NCBI RefSeq assembly: GCF_921293095.1
Contig: NC_060259.1
Location: forward strand, 74,396,120 to 74,460,119
DNA: 64,000 bases
Source of the DNA: Ischnura elegans
Taxonomy: Eukaryota > Arthropoda > Insecta > Odonata > Coenagrionidae
Reading direction: 5' to 3'
Below the pieces are notes generated by a model. That model was not told the DNA's origin, did not search any database, and was given only the letters and a program-made list of their open reading frames with translations. The position numbers and the translations under genes were made by a program. Shown one piece after another: positions 42,186-56,300 of the stretch. How positions within the stretch are numbered: position 1 is the stretch's first letter; every line of letters begins with the position of its first letter.

Positions 42186-44321
42186 ATATATGTATCCACT
42201 TCAAATGAAACACGCCTGAAAAAATTTCCCCATTCTTTTCCCACCTTGAGGCCTTTAATGAGTAAGAGTGCTCAAGGGAATGCATCCACTCCTGCTCCAC
42301 TAGTCTTTCTTGGGTACTTATTACTCATCTAGAAGAGCAAAAAATCAAAAGCATTAGAATTAGCTAATACTAATGCTTCTAATTCCTGTATTTTTCACGG
42401 CATATAAAGTATATCCTAGTCAATATTCAACTGAATCTCAAATTTGAAATTTTTTATTCATATTGTGTCATAGGAAAATTTTTCAAATTTACGATAAAGC
42501 ACATGTTAAAAAAGGTCAACTCCAAAAATACCCGATTATAGCAAGATACTAAAATGAGTCCTTCTTTTTCAACACATCTTCATGCAATGCAGGTCATAAG
42601 GGAGAATCATTATATGATTGTGGGTCTTGAATGGAGGATTGTGAATCTTGGGGTCAAATTGTAGAGGCTGTAAAGCCAATGGCTGGAAAATTTTCTGTCT
42701 GATTTTTCACCATTTAGACCATCATGTCCAGAAAACTGTCAGATATAACCGGTCCCAATTATAGGCTGAACTGCCTGAGCTACATCGATCATTTTTCTCT
42801 GGTTGTGGGCAATTCTGACCGTGAGAAATTTGTGTGTGAAAAGATAAAGTGGAGGGAAACAAAAGAAAACGGGTTAGGTAAAATAAAAAGATTGGGCTTG
42901 ACAAATGGGCAATAGCATTACATACCAACCTCTACAGTGGAGTTCATGCTATTTGTAATTCATTTGAAGAGTATTTTTTTTGGCGGTAACGTCTGCAGAT
43001 ATGGAATGAAATATGGCATGAGGCCAATTGAGTAATTTTTATTATCATTTCTTAATTAGAACACTCCCCAAACATAATCGCGGGTTCCTTGAAGCGTTCA
43101 CTCTATATGTCAACAAAGTTTTTCACAAACAACCGCGGAAGGAAACAGCCGCCGAAGATTAAGCAACCCTTGTCCAAAGTGAATAAACAAATGTTCAATC
43201 AATCGCTCATGTCCGAATCGTGGTTCGGTAACCGCCGTAAGTCACAAGAACAAAATAAATATGCTCTTAAGTGAACAAGTAATAGCAAGAACAAGCAACT
43301 TCAATGTTAGTAAATGGAAATTTTTATCATCACCAGAGAATTCTCATTGCAAAGTCAGGAAATTTACTAGTCAGACCGCAAATTTCCAATAATTATTACT
43401 GAAAATTTTAAAGAAATAAGTTGGAAACAAAACAATAGCACAAAACAAAGATTGCACAAAATATCCCATCCATAGCATCAATTTGCAGCATTGCCAACAG
43501 TTGCGTTAAATCCAATCGCATGAAGCCTGTATTAGCCTTTGATTTTGTGGAACATTTTTAATGATTTGATTATATTTATAAAAATATGATATATCTAACA
43601 TCAGCCGTGTTCAATATTTTAATATGAGTTAAACTGGAACGGCGAAAAGTCGCTGCATAGTCTGCCCAATTACTAGGTCTACAATTAAAACCTACGAACG
43701 GATGCTAGCTCTTACCGTGCTCCTGGGTCTTAGGAGTTGTACTTGTTACACTTTGCCGTAATTCCAGAGTGGTAAATAGCAGTCGAAGTGATTCAAATTT
43801 TTAACGTATATTATTTATTTTCATATTTCAATGACTGTCAGGAAGGGATAAACTTAAAGGTTGTGGCAGCCGTGGCAGTTTATGCCATACACGGAGTTGA
43901 GTGCAGCTGGTGCAGCTTGTTGAAGACGGAGTGTGTCGTCAGTTAAAAATTTTGAAAAAAATGTCTCAAAACATTAAATGAATATTGCTGAGGGAATCAG
44001 GGGTGGTCGGGTTTGGAAGGAGAGATATTGAATGTTTAATCAAAGTCCATCGAATTACCGGTGAAGTTGAACCATCGATATGGCGACTAAAATAGAGGTG
44101 ATTGTTTTTTGGTATTAGCATTGCTTTCTGCTGACGATGTCTTCTTCATGTTAGGTCATTTAATTTGTGAAACGTTTTCTTGACAGACACTTCTATACGC
44201 GTCAATTTTTGTTTGATTTGTTTACTTTCTGGGTTATTAGTTAATATTGCCCATTATTTTCCTCCAACTTGTAACTGTGAACTCTTTCGTTTTCTTTGTG
44301 TCTGACATCGTGGGTTTCCAG
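42186..44321. other. Region upstream of the YIPF gene, no gene recognised
   Basis: A 61-codon plus frame at 43089-43274 (Lys/Gln/Asn-rich) and a 63-codon frame at 42724-42915 have no recognisable domain. The proximal part (about 44100-44321) should contain the promoter and 5' UTR of the YIPF gene. I see no clear TATA box or CpG island; a pyrimidine-rich tract ending TTTCCAG directly before the ATG could also be a splice acceptor of a coding first exon. Confidence 0.35.
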
Positions 44322-44364
44322 ATGGAATCGCAGAGGGATGCAGAAGCTCAGCTTCAGTTTCAAG
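44322..44364 (+). CDS. YIPF1/2: YIPF exon 1 (coding part)
   Basis: Starts MESQRDAEAQLQFQ and ends with one base of the next codon before GTAAGT. The Met is the first in frame; the 5' UTR boundary is not determined. Confidence 0.75.
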
Positions 44365-47300
44365 GTAAGTATTGTTACTGGAAACTTATTTAAGCTGCGG
44401 ATTTTGGTCTTTGAATTCTGATGAAATTGGCTGTCAACAAAGATAGTTATCAGTGTTCCTGCGGAATGAGTGTGACAGTCGCTAGGCGGCATCTGTTCTG
44501 CCACGTTTCCCATTAGATTTAAGAAATTGTATGAGAAAGACTATCTAAGTATATCAGAGAAAATTATTTAATTTGTGAAAACCTACGGAATGTGTGTACA
44601 AATAGAATTTCACGTAATGGATGTGAATCGCGTGTGACTGAAGTTAGCAGATTTTCTTGTTATTTGGACAATTTCATGGCAAATGTGGATTTTGTATCAT
44701 ATTTTAAACTTTTACATGTAGAGGATAATTCGTGGGCAGTAACTCCAGAGCTGTCAATGGTAAAATATGCCCAATTTTATGTTTATGTAATGTCACCTTC
44801 ATCTGAAGATATTTCAGTTTTCATTGTCTTTATTGAATGCCGTATTAATAGTAGCCATATGTATCAAGCACATCCAATTATGAGTAATATATGGTCAAAA
44901 TATTATTCAGCGCTAGGCAATTTAAATTGCTCGTACGTTTTGATGAAGGTTTTCGTGAAATTATTATAGTCTACCTCTTGGTAATAATTTTTGGGGGAGG
45001 TATGAGTTGAGTGATAAGAGGGTTAGAGGAACTACACGACCGAATCTCCTGTGGGACAAAGTTGGTTGACATGGGACAGTTGTTTGTAGAGTTGAAAGGA
45101 TATGAAAAACTACTAAAAACTTGTAAAACTCTGCATTGGTTCAGTCAATGGATTAATTGGAAAATGGGTAGTGCTTTATTTCTCCGATGATGACAATTTC
45201 GTGGAGTTTACAGGGAAAAAAAGAAGTCTATTACAATGTACCCAACTGCATATGTTCCCATATCCAGGGCATTTTGTCGGTGAATGTTTACGTTTACCTT
45301 GTTACAAGAACCCTATGTAACAAGCCATTTGAGTACTGTTTTCGATTTGAAAACAAATGCATTTATAAATAAACCAAGGTTATCAGTGAAAACCTGTATC
45401 CTATAGTTATATAGAATTGACCCCTGCAGCTCATTTTGTGGTTTGGTGACTAGTATTCAAATTACTGGGAAATATGTGGTCAATTATCAATATTTTTATA
45501 ATTTCTCTCATTTCAAGTTCATTGTATTTGTTGAAATTTTGCAGAATTCACTCCTTCTTCAGCTGGGGTTGCCGAGCTTGATGTGAAAACCTTCCCAAAT
45601 GACCATATTATTTCACCTGAATTGGGTAGCCAGTCCGATATGGAATCGAAAGAGTCAAAGGTAAGGAAAATTGAAGGTTGACAGGAACTTGGTTTATTTG
45701 GTCTCAGTAATTGACATCATCGGAGCGTATATCTGGATGTGCACAATACTAATTGTTGCATTCATGCCATTTTTTAAGCTCCTAGAACTGGTTTCTCTCT
45801 TGAAAACTCCCCCTACATTTCTCTTTTCATGTTTCCTGTCTAATAATGTCAGATATTTCTTAATGAGCTATAGCAATCACATCGTACTTCATGGTACTCC
45901 TACTCTGAGTCTTCATTGGACCCTATAGAGATGGGGAGTTTTGGGCAGAGGGATTCTTTGACAGTTGCCCTGGGTGGTGTCTTTTTTTCTTTCAAAGTAT
46001 AAACCTCATTTATTCGAAATTTTCATTGCATCAGTCTAGGGATATTTTTGTTTCTATTAGAGATGCAAGATATCGTCAGTGTTGACAAAAGTAATGAACT
46101 TTACTATGTAACTCCATAGTTTGACTCTGCATATGCTTGTGTTATGCTGTCATATAGTCTCGTGATAATACCATCATGGCCGTAGTCAGGAGGTGGTGAT
46201 TACTCAAGGGATGTCATGCTGCGCGAAATCTTTACAAGCGAATATCTCTCGAACCCAGGCCTATGTGGAAGAAAGCTGTGACACTTTTGCTTCCTTACCT
46301 ATATAGTTTCAGAAAATAACATCCGCATGCAGATCCCGAACATCACTTTGGCAATGTCTCCTTGTTAGTTACAATATTGTGAAGGAATAACTTAATTAGG
46401 AATATGTCCTGGTAACTCCTCTTTCCCTTTCATGCAAAGAATTCTGTTTATGAATTACTATTTTGGATCGTAGTCAAGTGATCCTTTAATTGAAGTACTG
46501 ATTTTTAATGAGACTTTTTTAATTACGACCATGTCCTTCCTAACCCTCCTCAAATCGCTGACTTATCCATAAGATTTATTTCACTCTGGCTCTTTGTAAT
46601 AGTTTGGACCTCAAAACAAAAGTATTTATGAACCATCTCCTCAGGATGTAGTCTGGAATAAATATATCCAGTTAATATTTTGTGAAAGCACCAGATCTAA
46701 ACTCATGCATACATATGCTTGCTGTTGACTGCATTGTTGGACGTCTGAGTCTAATTGTGGAGGAGATTTATCACTTAGAATGTTCTTGTAATTGTTGGCA
46801 TTCCATCTGGTCAATGGGTTTAACTGAATTGATTGGAAACTGCCTTCTTGTTGGTATTCATTCCGCACCAAAATTATCATCTCTTAATCTGTCACTGTAG
46901 TAGGTAGTATTGCTTGATTAAGTAATGAGCCCCTAAACTACTGGAGTCAGGTGACTTCAAAGATTAGTGTTGTGATTGAGTGTCCATGTTTGCTGTAATT
47001 ATAAATCATAATGTGTTTTTGACAGCCTTTCTTAATGGGTTCTTAATTACAGTAATCACCAGAAAATTTACGTGTGGGTTACTCATTGTAAAATCCAGGA
47101 AAGTGGTAACTATTTAATTTCTACATTGAATTTTGCTTTCCTGGTGTATGAATTTCAAAATGTTCATGTGTTTCACTCTATGTCAATTTGTTTCATAAAT
47201 GTAATTCATTTTTATAATTCAGAAGGGAGACAAAATTGTGGTTCAGGAATCAGTTAATTCACAATGAAAACCACATAATTTCTAAGTTTCATGAACCAAT

Positions 47301-50300
47301 GGTGATAGCGTAATGGAGCATTGAACTACTATTGCAATGCTGTATACATTGCAACTAACAGTTTTGTATTTCTGTATTTGTACTTTGAAAACTGGCACTA
47401 GGATTTCAGCTAGATGAAGCACTGGGTGTATCAATGATGATTAATTAGAATACTCTGTTTTACATTTGATTTTCTTGTTGTATATAGACTATTTTTTATT
47501 AAAAAAACAACCCAGGGTATTTTGCGCTATCGCCAAATCATAGGTATACCAAATAAATGTATCATGTTCCCTTCCTCCAGGTCCGTTAATTCTTGACATA
47601 GGAAATTCTAAGATCCAAGAGTGATAGAGTTGAATTTTTCCATGTTGAAATAAATTCAAGACAGGAAATTTATCAGTTCATATTGAAGTAAATAAAAAAT
47701 AAACATTGCTAACATTTTAAAAAGAAATGAACTCGCAATCCACATCAAATCTAGCCTAGGAGCACTTATACTCTGACCCTCTGATTTTGATATAGGTACA
47801 TTTCTTAGTGTCTACCAATAACAAACGACGAATTTAACTTTCAACAATATTCAGACAAAATTTATAGGTGATCCATTGAAAGGTATGGCTAAGCAATGCG
47901 TGTGAATTGACAACAAAATATCAGTGTATGCAACCCGATCAACATTGAAGCTTCTTATTGAGTAAATTTTGGACTACGTGCCTGCATCTTACTATAACAT
48001 CTCCTGCATAACTAAACAACTATGTACCTGTCACTGGCCTCTTACGGCATCAAGTCACCCGGCAACAGTTACTTAAGGTTAATTGCTAAAAGCTTGATTG
48101 GAGAGCGGTGACGTCTCCTTTAACCAATGCTTAATCAAGCTGAAAGTGGTCGCAATTACTCAAGGAATAGTGAAAAAAACTTGATGAGGTTGAAGAAAAC
48201 TAACTACAGTTTTGAAATCAGCATGCTTATTTTACCCTGAACCATCTCAAAAACTGAAGTCAACCAAGAAAAGGTTAAAAATTGTTCCTCAGTGTAATTT
48301 TTAGTGATATTTATGTGGTGAAATCAATTTTTCAGGGTGGGTGGTTGTGCTGTGTCCATGAATCCCAAAAGTCCATGGGGAAAATTCCATTGCTTGATCA
48401 GGACTCTGTGCAGAAATGTTCATACTCTGTGAATTTGCCTTGGTCGTTGAAACCTGTGTTACCCCATGAACTGATTGGGGATGTAGAATCCACTGACGTA
48501 TATGTTTGTCGCATTTTGGATTCCAAGAAAATTTCTTATGTTATGGAAGTGTTGAGTAAAATATCTCCAATTTTTGGTCTCGGCCACCTCAAAAGGGTGA
48601 CGACTCTAGTGGAAAAAGGCTTGTGTGTTATACTTTGTGAAGCAAACGGCTTTTCTGAGGACAGTTGCGTTACATTGTTTAAAGAGAAAGGTTTTAGCTT
48701 TGATGGCCTTGATCCCATTCCATTCAAAGTATCTGTTCCATCTGTTATCCCGAAAACCAGAAAACAGTATGAAAATGCTTCAGCGATGTGGTCCTGTAAC
48801 TTCACTGTTGACAAATATATCGAGAAGATCATTGATGGTTCCATTTTTGATGCAAATGACAGAAAATTTCAGGAGCATTACATGGACATAGCATATCTTG
48901 CTGCTGAAAAAAGTTTGGAGATGAATGGTGTAGGAGTGGGATGCGTCATTGTTGATCCAGTGAAGTCCAGCATAGTAGCTATAGCCTATGATAGACGTCT
49001 TAGCCATCCATTGAAGCATGCGGTAATGGTTGCTGCTGATTTAACTGCAAGAGTTCAAGGTGGTGGTAGGTGGCCTGTGGAAGAGGGTATGTGGATTTCT
49101 CCTGCAAAAATTGAGCGACGAGTTCCATGTAAAAGAACCAAGGATTTTTCCTTTGGTGACCTAGCATCTGCATATTTGTGCACTGGATATGATGTATACT
49201 TGACAAGAGAGCCTTGTGCCATGTGTGCAATGGCTCTGGTCCATTGCAGGGCTCGTAGGGTATTCTTTGGTTGTTTCAATGAAGGAGCTTTAGGGGGTAA
49301 GATGAAACTACATGAAATGAGAGGATTAAATCATTGTTTAGAAGTCTTTAGTGGACTTCACAGAAGAAAATGTGATAGAATCAGCTGCAGTGTGTATAAA
49401 GGTTGATCCATATGGGTGCCTTTTTTCTGTTGGCACCTAGATGGGGGTTTTGTTACTTTTTCACTTGTTATATTTTTCATTCCTCAATCATTGTGTCTTA
49501 GCGTGCTTTATATTGGCACCGAAATGGGAACTGCCTTTTGTTGGCACATAAATGTTAATTGTGGTTGAGCAGTGGAGTATTTTCAGGACTGGGATATATT
49601 TATAAAAACCAGTTTTCTTAACCTTGAGTAGGTGATACTAAAGTGAAACTTCTATCTTACACTTCTGAATGATCTGGCATAAATAGTATCATTTTGAGGA
49701 AAGTGTAAGATAGAGGAAGATATTTTTATAAGGACTATTGCTTAGGACTAGATGAAATTTGTAAAATAATAGAGTGCAATATAGAAGTTTCACTGTATTT
49801 ACTATTTTATGCCAAAGTTGAAAGTTTTCTTCTGCCTCCAATGAATTGGAATTCCCCTCGGCTATTTGCCACGGTTTTGTAGGGGGACTGTCCCATCCAT
49901 GATGGAGTTGTTGGAGGGAAGGATCTCCCAGCTCTATGCCCAGTGATGAGTCTGTTATCATTGTAGCTTGTTATTTCTCTCTTACCCTGCAATGCTGTTA
50001 GCTATTCTACCTTTAATTTGCTAACTTTATTCTGCAGTCCTTGCCCTTACTCCTACAATATTTCATTAAAGATTGTTGGGGAGCTATAATCAAGTTACAA
50101 ATTTAGTGCTCAAAATGAGTAATTAATGTGCTGAACTTGTTGTAGCATGATTGAGAAGAGAAAATTATTTAAGCAATTAAATTTTTATTGAGTATTTATG
50201 TGAAAATTTTAGCTCAAAATTTTATCATGCTATATTTTTTAACATTTAGATGAATGTGTGCCATAACCCCTCGGAAATTGTGTTTTTGTGTTTTTTTTTT

Positions 50301-53300
50301 GTAATTTAGGCAGTTTTATAATCTTTGGCTTTGGGTAAAATGAAGTAAGTAATTGTGACTTTAGTAGTATAACACTATCGAAATTTTTTTCTTATAATTA
50401 TATTATATGGCTTGTACCATCAAAGTTATTGTAATTTTTTTCTAATGAAATATTAATAATGTGGTATATGTATGCACAGTTATTCTTTTTCTCATTTATG
50501 TTGGAAATTATGGTATCATTCAGCTGCACTTCACGAGTTGATCAGTTTTATCTTGATGTCATGATCACTGAATGATGTGCTGAATGCAAGCGTTCACGTG
50601 TAACTGTAAATTGTTTCCTCCCTTCTGCTTCATGTTAATCAGTACTTATTGAAGGTTTTCTTTGCTCAGTGAAACAGTATTTGATCATTGGTGTTACGTT
50701 GTTTCACATGTCACACTGTTGTTTCACATGTCACTACGTGGCAGTTTATCAAGGTGTAATCAAACCAAAATTTCCATTCCTGTCTCATTAGAAACTGGTA
50801 GTGAATATAAGCTCAGAAATAGGTAATTAGAAAAAGAACCTTGATATGAAATGTTATTTCTGCTAAAATATTTGAAACAACACATTGATGGTTCTATCTT
50901 AAGCCAATCAGGATTTAGCATCCATGTGGTAATTCACAATTAGATACTCGTACTTTTCCAGTGAATTTTTAATTTAGTACAACATGTTTCACTGCTAAGT
51001 GGCATTATAAGCTATATTTACTATTTGAAAGTTGATGAATTTGATGATGCTGCTTTGTGGTGAAGTATGTCCTAAAGTTAAAATTCGGTGGAAAAGTAAG
51101 GGTACTTGAATATGATTACAATTAACTTTTACAAAGTGAATCTGATGTGGTTAAGTGTGTCCATGTGATAAGTTATCTGAAAAAGTTTTATCCTTGTTAG
51201 AGTGGCTCTTCAGGTTTGCGATTTATTAGTTTTAAACAAGCCTGTGGCAAAATGCAATTCAGGTGAATGTACAATTCTGGCGAATGCTGATTCACTACCA
51301 CCCAAAAGTCATGTAAATTTCTTGGTACATTCTTGATGAGCAAATGTGTAAATCCTTTCTTCCCATTTTCATTTCTCTGCTACGGAATGACTCTAGCTAG
51401 AAGGAAGTTTGGGTCAAGATGATGATTAATTATAATTTGTCTGGTCGCATTTAAAATTAAGCTCCAGGAGCAATTGATTTTGAAGTATTACAGTGACTTA
51501 TATGTGTATCACTGGGGAAGAATCGGAGAAGTGCCTACTTTATCTTAAATCTGAAATTCCAGTTTGGTCTTTAGTTAAGTAGGAACTTATTACTGTCTAA
51601 CATTTTCATTCTTACTATTGGTCGACACTTGCTCTCCATTTTACCTTTATTTTACTAAATTATCATCATTGTCTTGCAAATTTATTATTCCCAGTATTAT
51701 TAGCTGGTTGCAGCCCTCCTTTTTACATACGGTACCAATAGTTCCTTTACCCTTACAAAAATGCTTCATCTCATAAATCATTATTCTGAAGATAGGGTTG
51801 TTATGGTGGCTGGAGTGCTGGCTTTCCACCCAGGAGGTCTGGGTTCAAATCCTGGCGGTGGCAGACATTTTTTTCAGAGGCTTGAGTGCTTTGTGGAGGG
51901 CACTTCAAGTGCAGCACTCCATCCGTCAGATGGGATGTTAAGCAGTGGTCCAAGTAAGTGGTTGAGAGAAGGCTAATACCGATGCCAGGTTTCTCTCCAC
52001 CCTTCCCTGCCTACCCTTACCTTTGTGCGTTACCCTGGCTGATGGTCACCACCTCCAGGCCTACATTACTAGTGCATTATTCTGGTAGCCCTGTGGTACA
52101 AGAAGTGGGGGCCTCTCTGATTCAACCCCAAGAAATCAGCATTAAGCAATCAGTCTCTGTAATACTTTAAACCACTCGCTCTTGGGGCTCAACTTTTAAT
52201 GATATCTTTAAATGAAATAATCATTTCTGTCCTGTCCTCGAGACTGTTGAACACTTCATCATTTGTTCCACCATAGCTTAGTCATTGCAACGTGCCCGAC
52301 ATAGAGTATTTTACTCTCAGCCTTACTTGCAGCTTTGTCATTTACAATATCTATGTGTAGGTTTATTCATTTTAATCATGGAATGTGAGCCCAAGGGGTA
52401 CTTGAATAAGTTGTGAATCATATTTAGGTATGTACCTTCGCTGATTTCTATGATTGCATATGTAATTTACCCCTTCTATTGTATAATAATTTCAACTTAT
52501 TGTAAAACAATGTTGTAATTAAATACTCATGAAAGGTTTCAGACTCCATTTAACACGTTGCGTACGGATGGCGAGAATTCTCGTCATTTTTTTCCCGAAC
52601 GTTCCGGACGGATGACGAAGATTCTCGTCAGTTAGTCGCGTCAACCTAAACAATTTTAAAGCGTACAATACGTATTCGTTATTAAGTTTTCAGTTGTTGT
52701 TTGTTATTCATAATGAATTGATGCATCATAACGTTTGATTGGGTAAAGTTATATTCTAAACATTAGCTTTTTAACCATGTTTTAACCATAGGCATTACGC
52801 CCTAATGGGCACATATTTCCAAACTCGGCGTTCCTAGGAATTTAAATACCCCGGTACGCAACGTGTTAAGGTGTTTCTCAGATTGTGCAGTGGGTTGTAG
52901 AGTGTTGGCTGGTGGTTCAACACTCAAATCGAGAGTTATCTCTTGGGCTGAGATAAGATGGAACTTATCTCTGTGTCACAGATGATACTTTTTCAAACGT
53001 TGAAATGTCAGCCAACATTGAAATTATGACCTGTTGCAAAATCTGAGAATTTTCATAGATTTGTAAAGTTAAAATATTGAGGTGAGCAAAAAATAAGAAT
53101 GCTGACTAAATAAATTTGCCATTGTAAAGTCTGCTCCGCATTCCTTCAGCCTCCCGTCGAATTCTGGTTTGTTTCTTGCTGGCCGTGAACGTTATACTTA
53201 TTGTCTTGGGAGTGAGGGTTGCAATGTTCTGTGGTCAAAGTCAGTGAGGAGGATGCGGATGCAAAGGCAAGAGATGCTATGAAAGCAACGGTTGGATGTG

Positions 53301-56300
53301 AGAGAGAGAAATAAACCATGTTCTAGAATGTCAAGACTTTTCATTTACCGCGAACTCTTTTCTATACCTGTGGGGGATGGGTTCATGTGATGGCTGAAGT
53401 GTGGGCTTCACTCCCTGTGGGTGTGGGTTTAAGTACTGGCAGTGATAGAGATTGTTCAGTGTCTGCACGATCCCTGCATGAGGGCTGTATGGAAGGCTCC
53501 TGAAGTCCAGCACTCCTGTCAGATGTGATGTTGAGCCATGGTTGCATTGGTACCTTAAAGTAGCTCGTTAAGAGGCTGTTAAAGCTTATACCAGGATTAT
53601 CTGTAACCCTCCCTCCCTTCCCTCATGGTGCAAGAGCCAAAATCTCATTTGTCTTTCTCCTCCCCCAAATATCTATACACCCTACATTACCCTGATGCAT
53701 CTTTGATGCACTCACTCATTAATCTGCCCTTCAACTAATTGATTGCATTAATAATGTACATAAAGAAACACCCATAAAATAACTATATGAGATCAGAGGA
53801 AACAGGGCTGTCATTTGAGTCATATCTGTGGAATTGTTTTATCAATCTTATAGGCTATCAATGTTCATTAGACTGCGAGACGAGTGGCTAACTCAAGTGG
53901 CCATCCAATTGTTCTCGTAACTAATTAGTTACATCAACAAGGGCTGTTTGCTGTCTTTTTTTAGAGGTAATTTTGGCTCCATTGCAATGTCCTATTTTTC
54001 TACAAATAAAAGCCAGCTCAGAAAATATTTGGTACGGTAGGTCTCGGGTCATTCTCTGGAATGTTTGTTGTTATACCCGATCGTTTAAAACTTGCATCAT
54101 TGAGGAAGTAAAAGCCAATGTGTCTCAATTCTGTTCTTAAATAGTTGAAGCATATTTTGTGTTGCATGAGGGCCTAATTGCTGCCTTGTACGAAAGATAT
54201 GATGACTTAATGAATGAAGAAGGAAAATCTCATTTGTAACTGTATGACTCAAAAAATCCTAATTTTCATTTAAAGTTGCCTCCATATAAAAGAAGCTAGG
54301 TTGCTTTATCCCAAGAATTTTGTGAGTGAATTCTTGCAATTCTCTTCATGTGCACTAATTGATTTACCTAATAATATTTACAATTTCAACAAATTTGAAC
54401 TAAATATGCCACACATTGGCGGATACATGTGGGGGGTGGGTGGGTTGTTTGCCCCCTTGCTGGGCCTTCCGCATTGCCTAATATTGCGGAACAGCAATTA
54501 TAGCTTTTTTATATCATAAGATGGCATTGTCTTGTATATATGTATCGTCAGTTTAAATTAAACTTTCTTCAAATTTGCATCGACTTATTTTTCATTATGA
54601 TGAGTAAATGAGGCCTAAGATATATTTTGTGCCCCCCCCCCCCCTCCTTGAGTTTTTTCTGTATCTGCTACTGATGCCACATAGTGTGTCGATAGTGATG
54701 ACTCATGGAAATGTGAATGAACTGCATAAATTATGACTATGGTATTGAGATAAATAATTTTACCATTGCAACATACTGGGAGCATTCAACTGCCCCTGAT
54801 CACTCGGCAAGGGTGAGATGGGGAAGAGAATTTTTGAGTACATCTTGAGAATCTGCCTGTTAGTGAAAAGTATGACTTCACGAAAAGGGGAGATATCAAT
54901 ATGATTAATACTTGCAAAGTATATGTTCTGACCTGATACTACTCTCCTTTTCTAAGGTGCTGTATTTGGATGGATCTCAGAAAGGTGCCTCAGGTCCATC
55001 TTTTTGGACATTTGAGTACTATCAGCAGTTTTTTGATGTGGACACCAAGCAAGTTATTGACAGGATAATGTGGTCAATGATTCCCAAGCCAGGATCAAAT
55101 TATCTTCAAAACTATATCAAACCCAACCCAGATTTGTATGGTATGAAGTTCATCTTATTGGCTAAAATGGATTCTTATCTAATATTAATGAATGACATGT
55201 CTTGGATTCCCTTGTTTCTAAATGTGGATGTTGAGTTTTCTCATTTTTGTTTCTATGGGTTTCAAGCATGAGTGGGGAATAATCAAAATGTAGTTTGCAT
55301 CAAATCTGGTGTGGTTATCCATCCTACAGTCATAAAATTATTGCTATTGAAAGGTAAAGTTGAGTAAAATGAATTCAAGTAGCAAATAATTACATTTATT
55401 TATGCACTGCCAAGATTATGTAGATGTTTGTTTCCCTGATTTTCAAGTTTTTCTGTAGTTCCTTGGAAAAAAATTATGACGTAATTTTTAGTTGTTAGCT
55501 TATCATTAACCCTTTTGCGCCGGACCTTGGTTGAGGGAAATTCTTCCTCAATACGAGTCTCTTGAAAGTTTTCTTTACTCCACTGTACGAAGCTTTTTTG
55601 CATCGACTGAAGGTGTTGGTTCCCTCCCTAACCATTTTTAGACCCAACTCAGTGGGGCGCCGATCCCTTTCCTCGGCCTCTGTCCCAGGCCCTTGAGGGA
55701 TTAAAAGCCCCTTCCTAAGACGAGTCCGTGGTCAACTGGCTAAAATATTAATGCAAAATATGTGCAAATATTTGTTGTTCGCATCGATTTTTTACATTCA
55801 AAATTAATTTTGTGTTTTTTTACTGAGCGTGCAGAAATTTTAAACGAAGTTCTAACGTTGATATAGACGGATTTAGTATAGTCTAGTTGGTCTATAACTC
55901 TGTTGATATTAACGTTAGAATTTTGTTTGAAATTTCCATGTGGTCAGCAAAAAAAGATGAATCCATTTATAGCAATAGATATCAAAAGTAAATAACAAAT
56001 ATAGTTTTGGAAAACACACTGCAAATAACAGTAGTTGACCGCATGGAGAGGATAAGAAAGGGTCGACCTGAGCGGCCGAAGATGGGACTGGGCTCGCGCT
56101 AAGGCGTATCACGAGGAGCGACCGCGTCCGTGGGTCTATTGTGTCCGCCACGGTCACTTTTTTCGAGCTGTGCCGCACAGGCGTGGCATTCGTTGCTTAG
56201 GTTAGGAAAATTAACGCCGCACAGGTGTGGCATTCGTTGTTTATGGAAGAAAATCCTCGCCGCACAGGTGTGGCATTCGGCGCGAAAGGGTTAACCCATG

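Noticed and set aside
48282..48374. MFLSVIFSDIYV... as the true ADAT3 N-terminus
   Set aside because: This extension crosses a TTTTTCAG acceptor and shows no family similarity. The likely start is the Met at 48375 or an upstream spliced exon.
54912..55271. Start and end of this open frame as the YIPF protein
   Set aside because: The first 15 codons precede a clear acceptor (54956) and the end runs past a donor (55140); only 54957-55140 is an exon.
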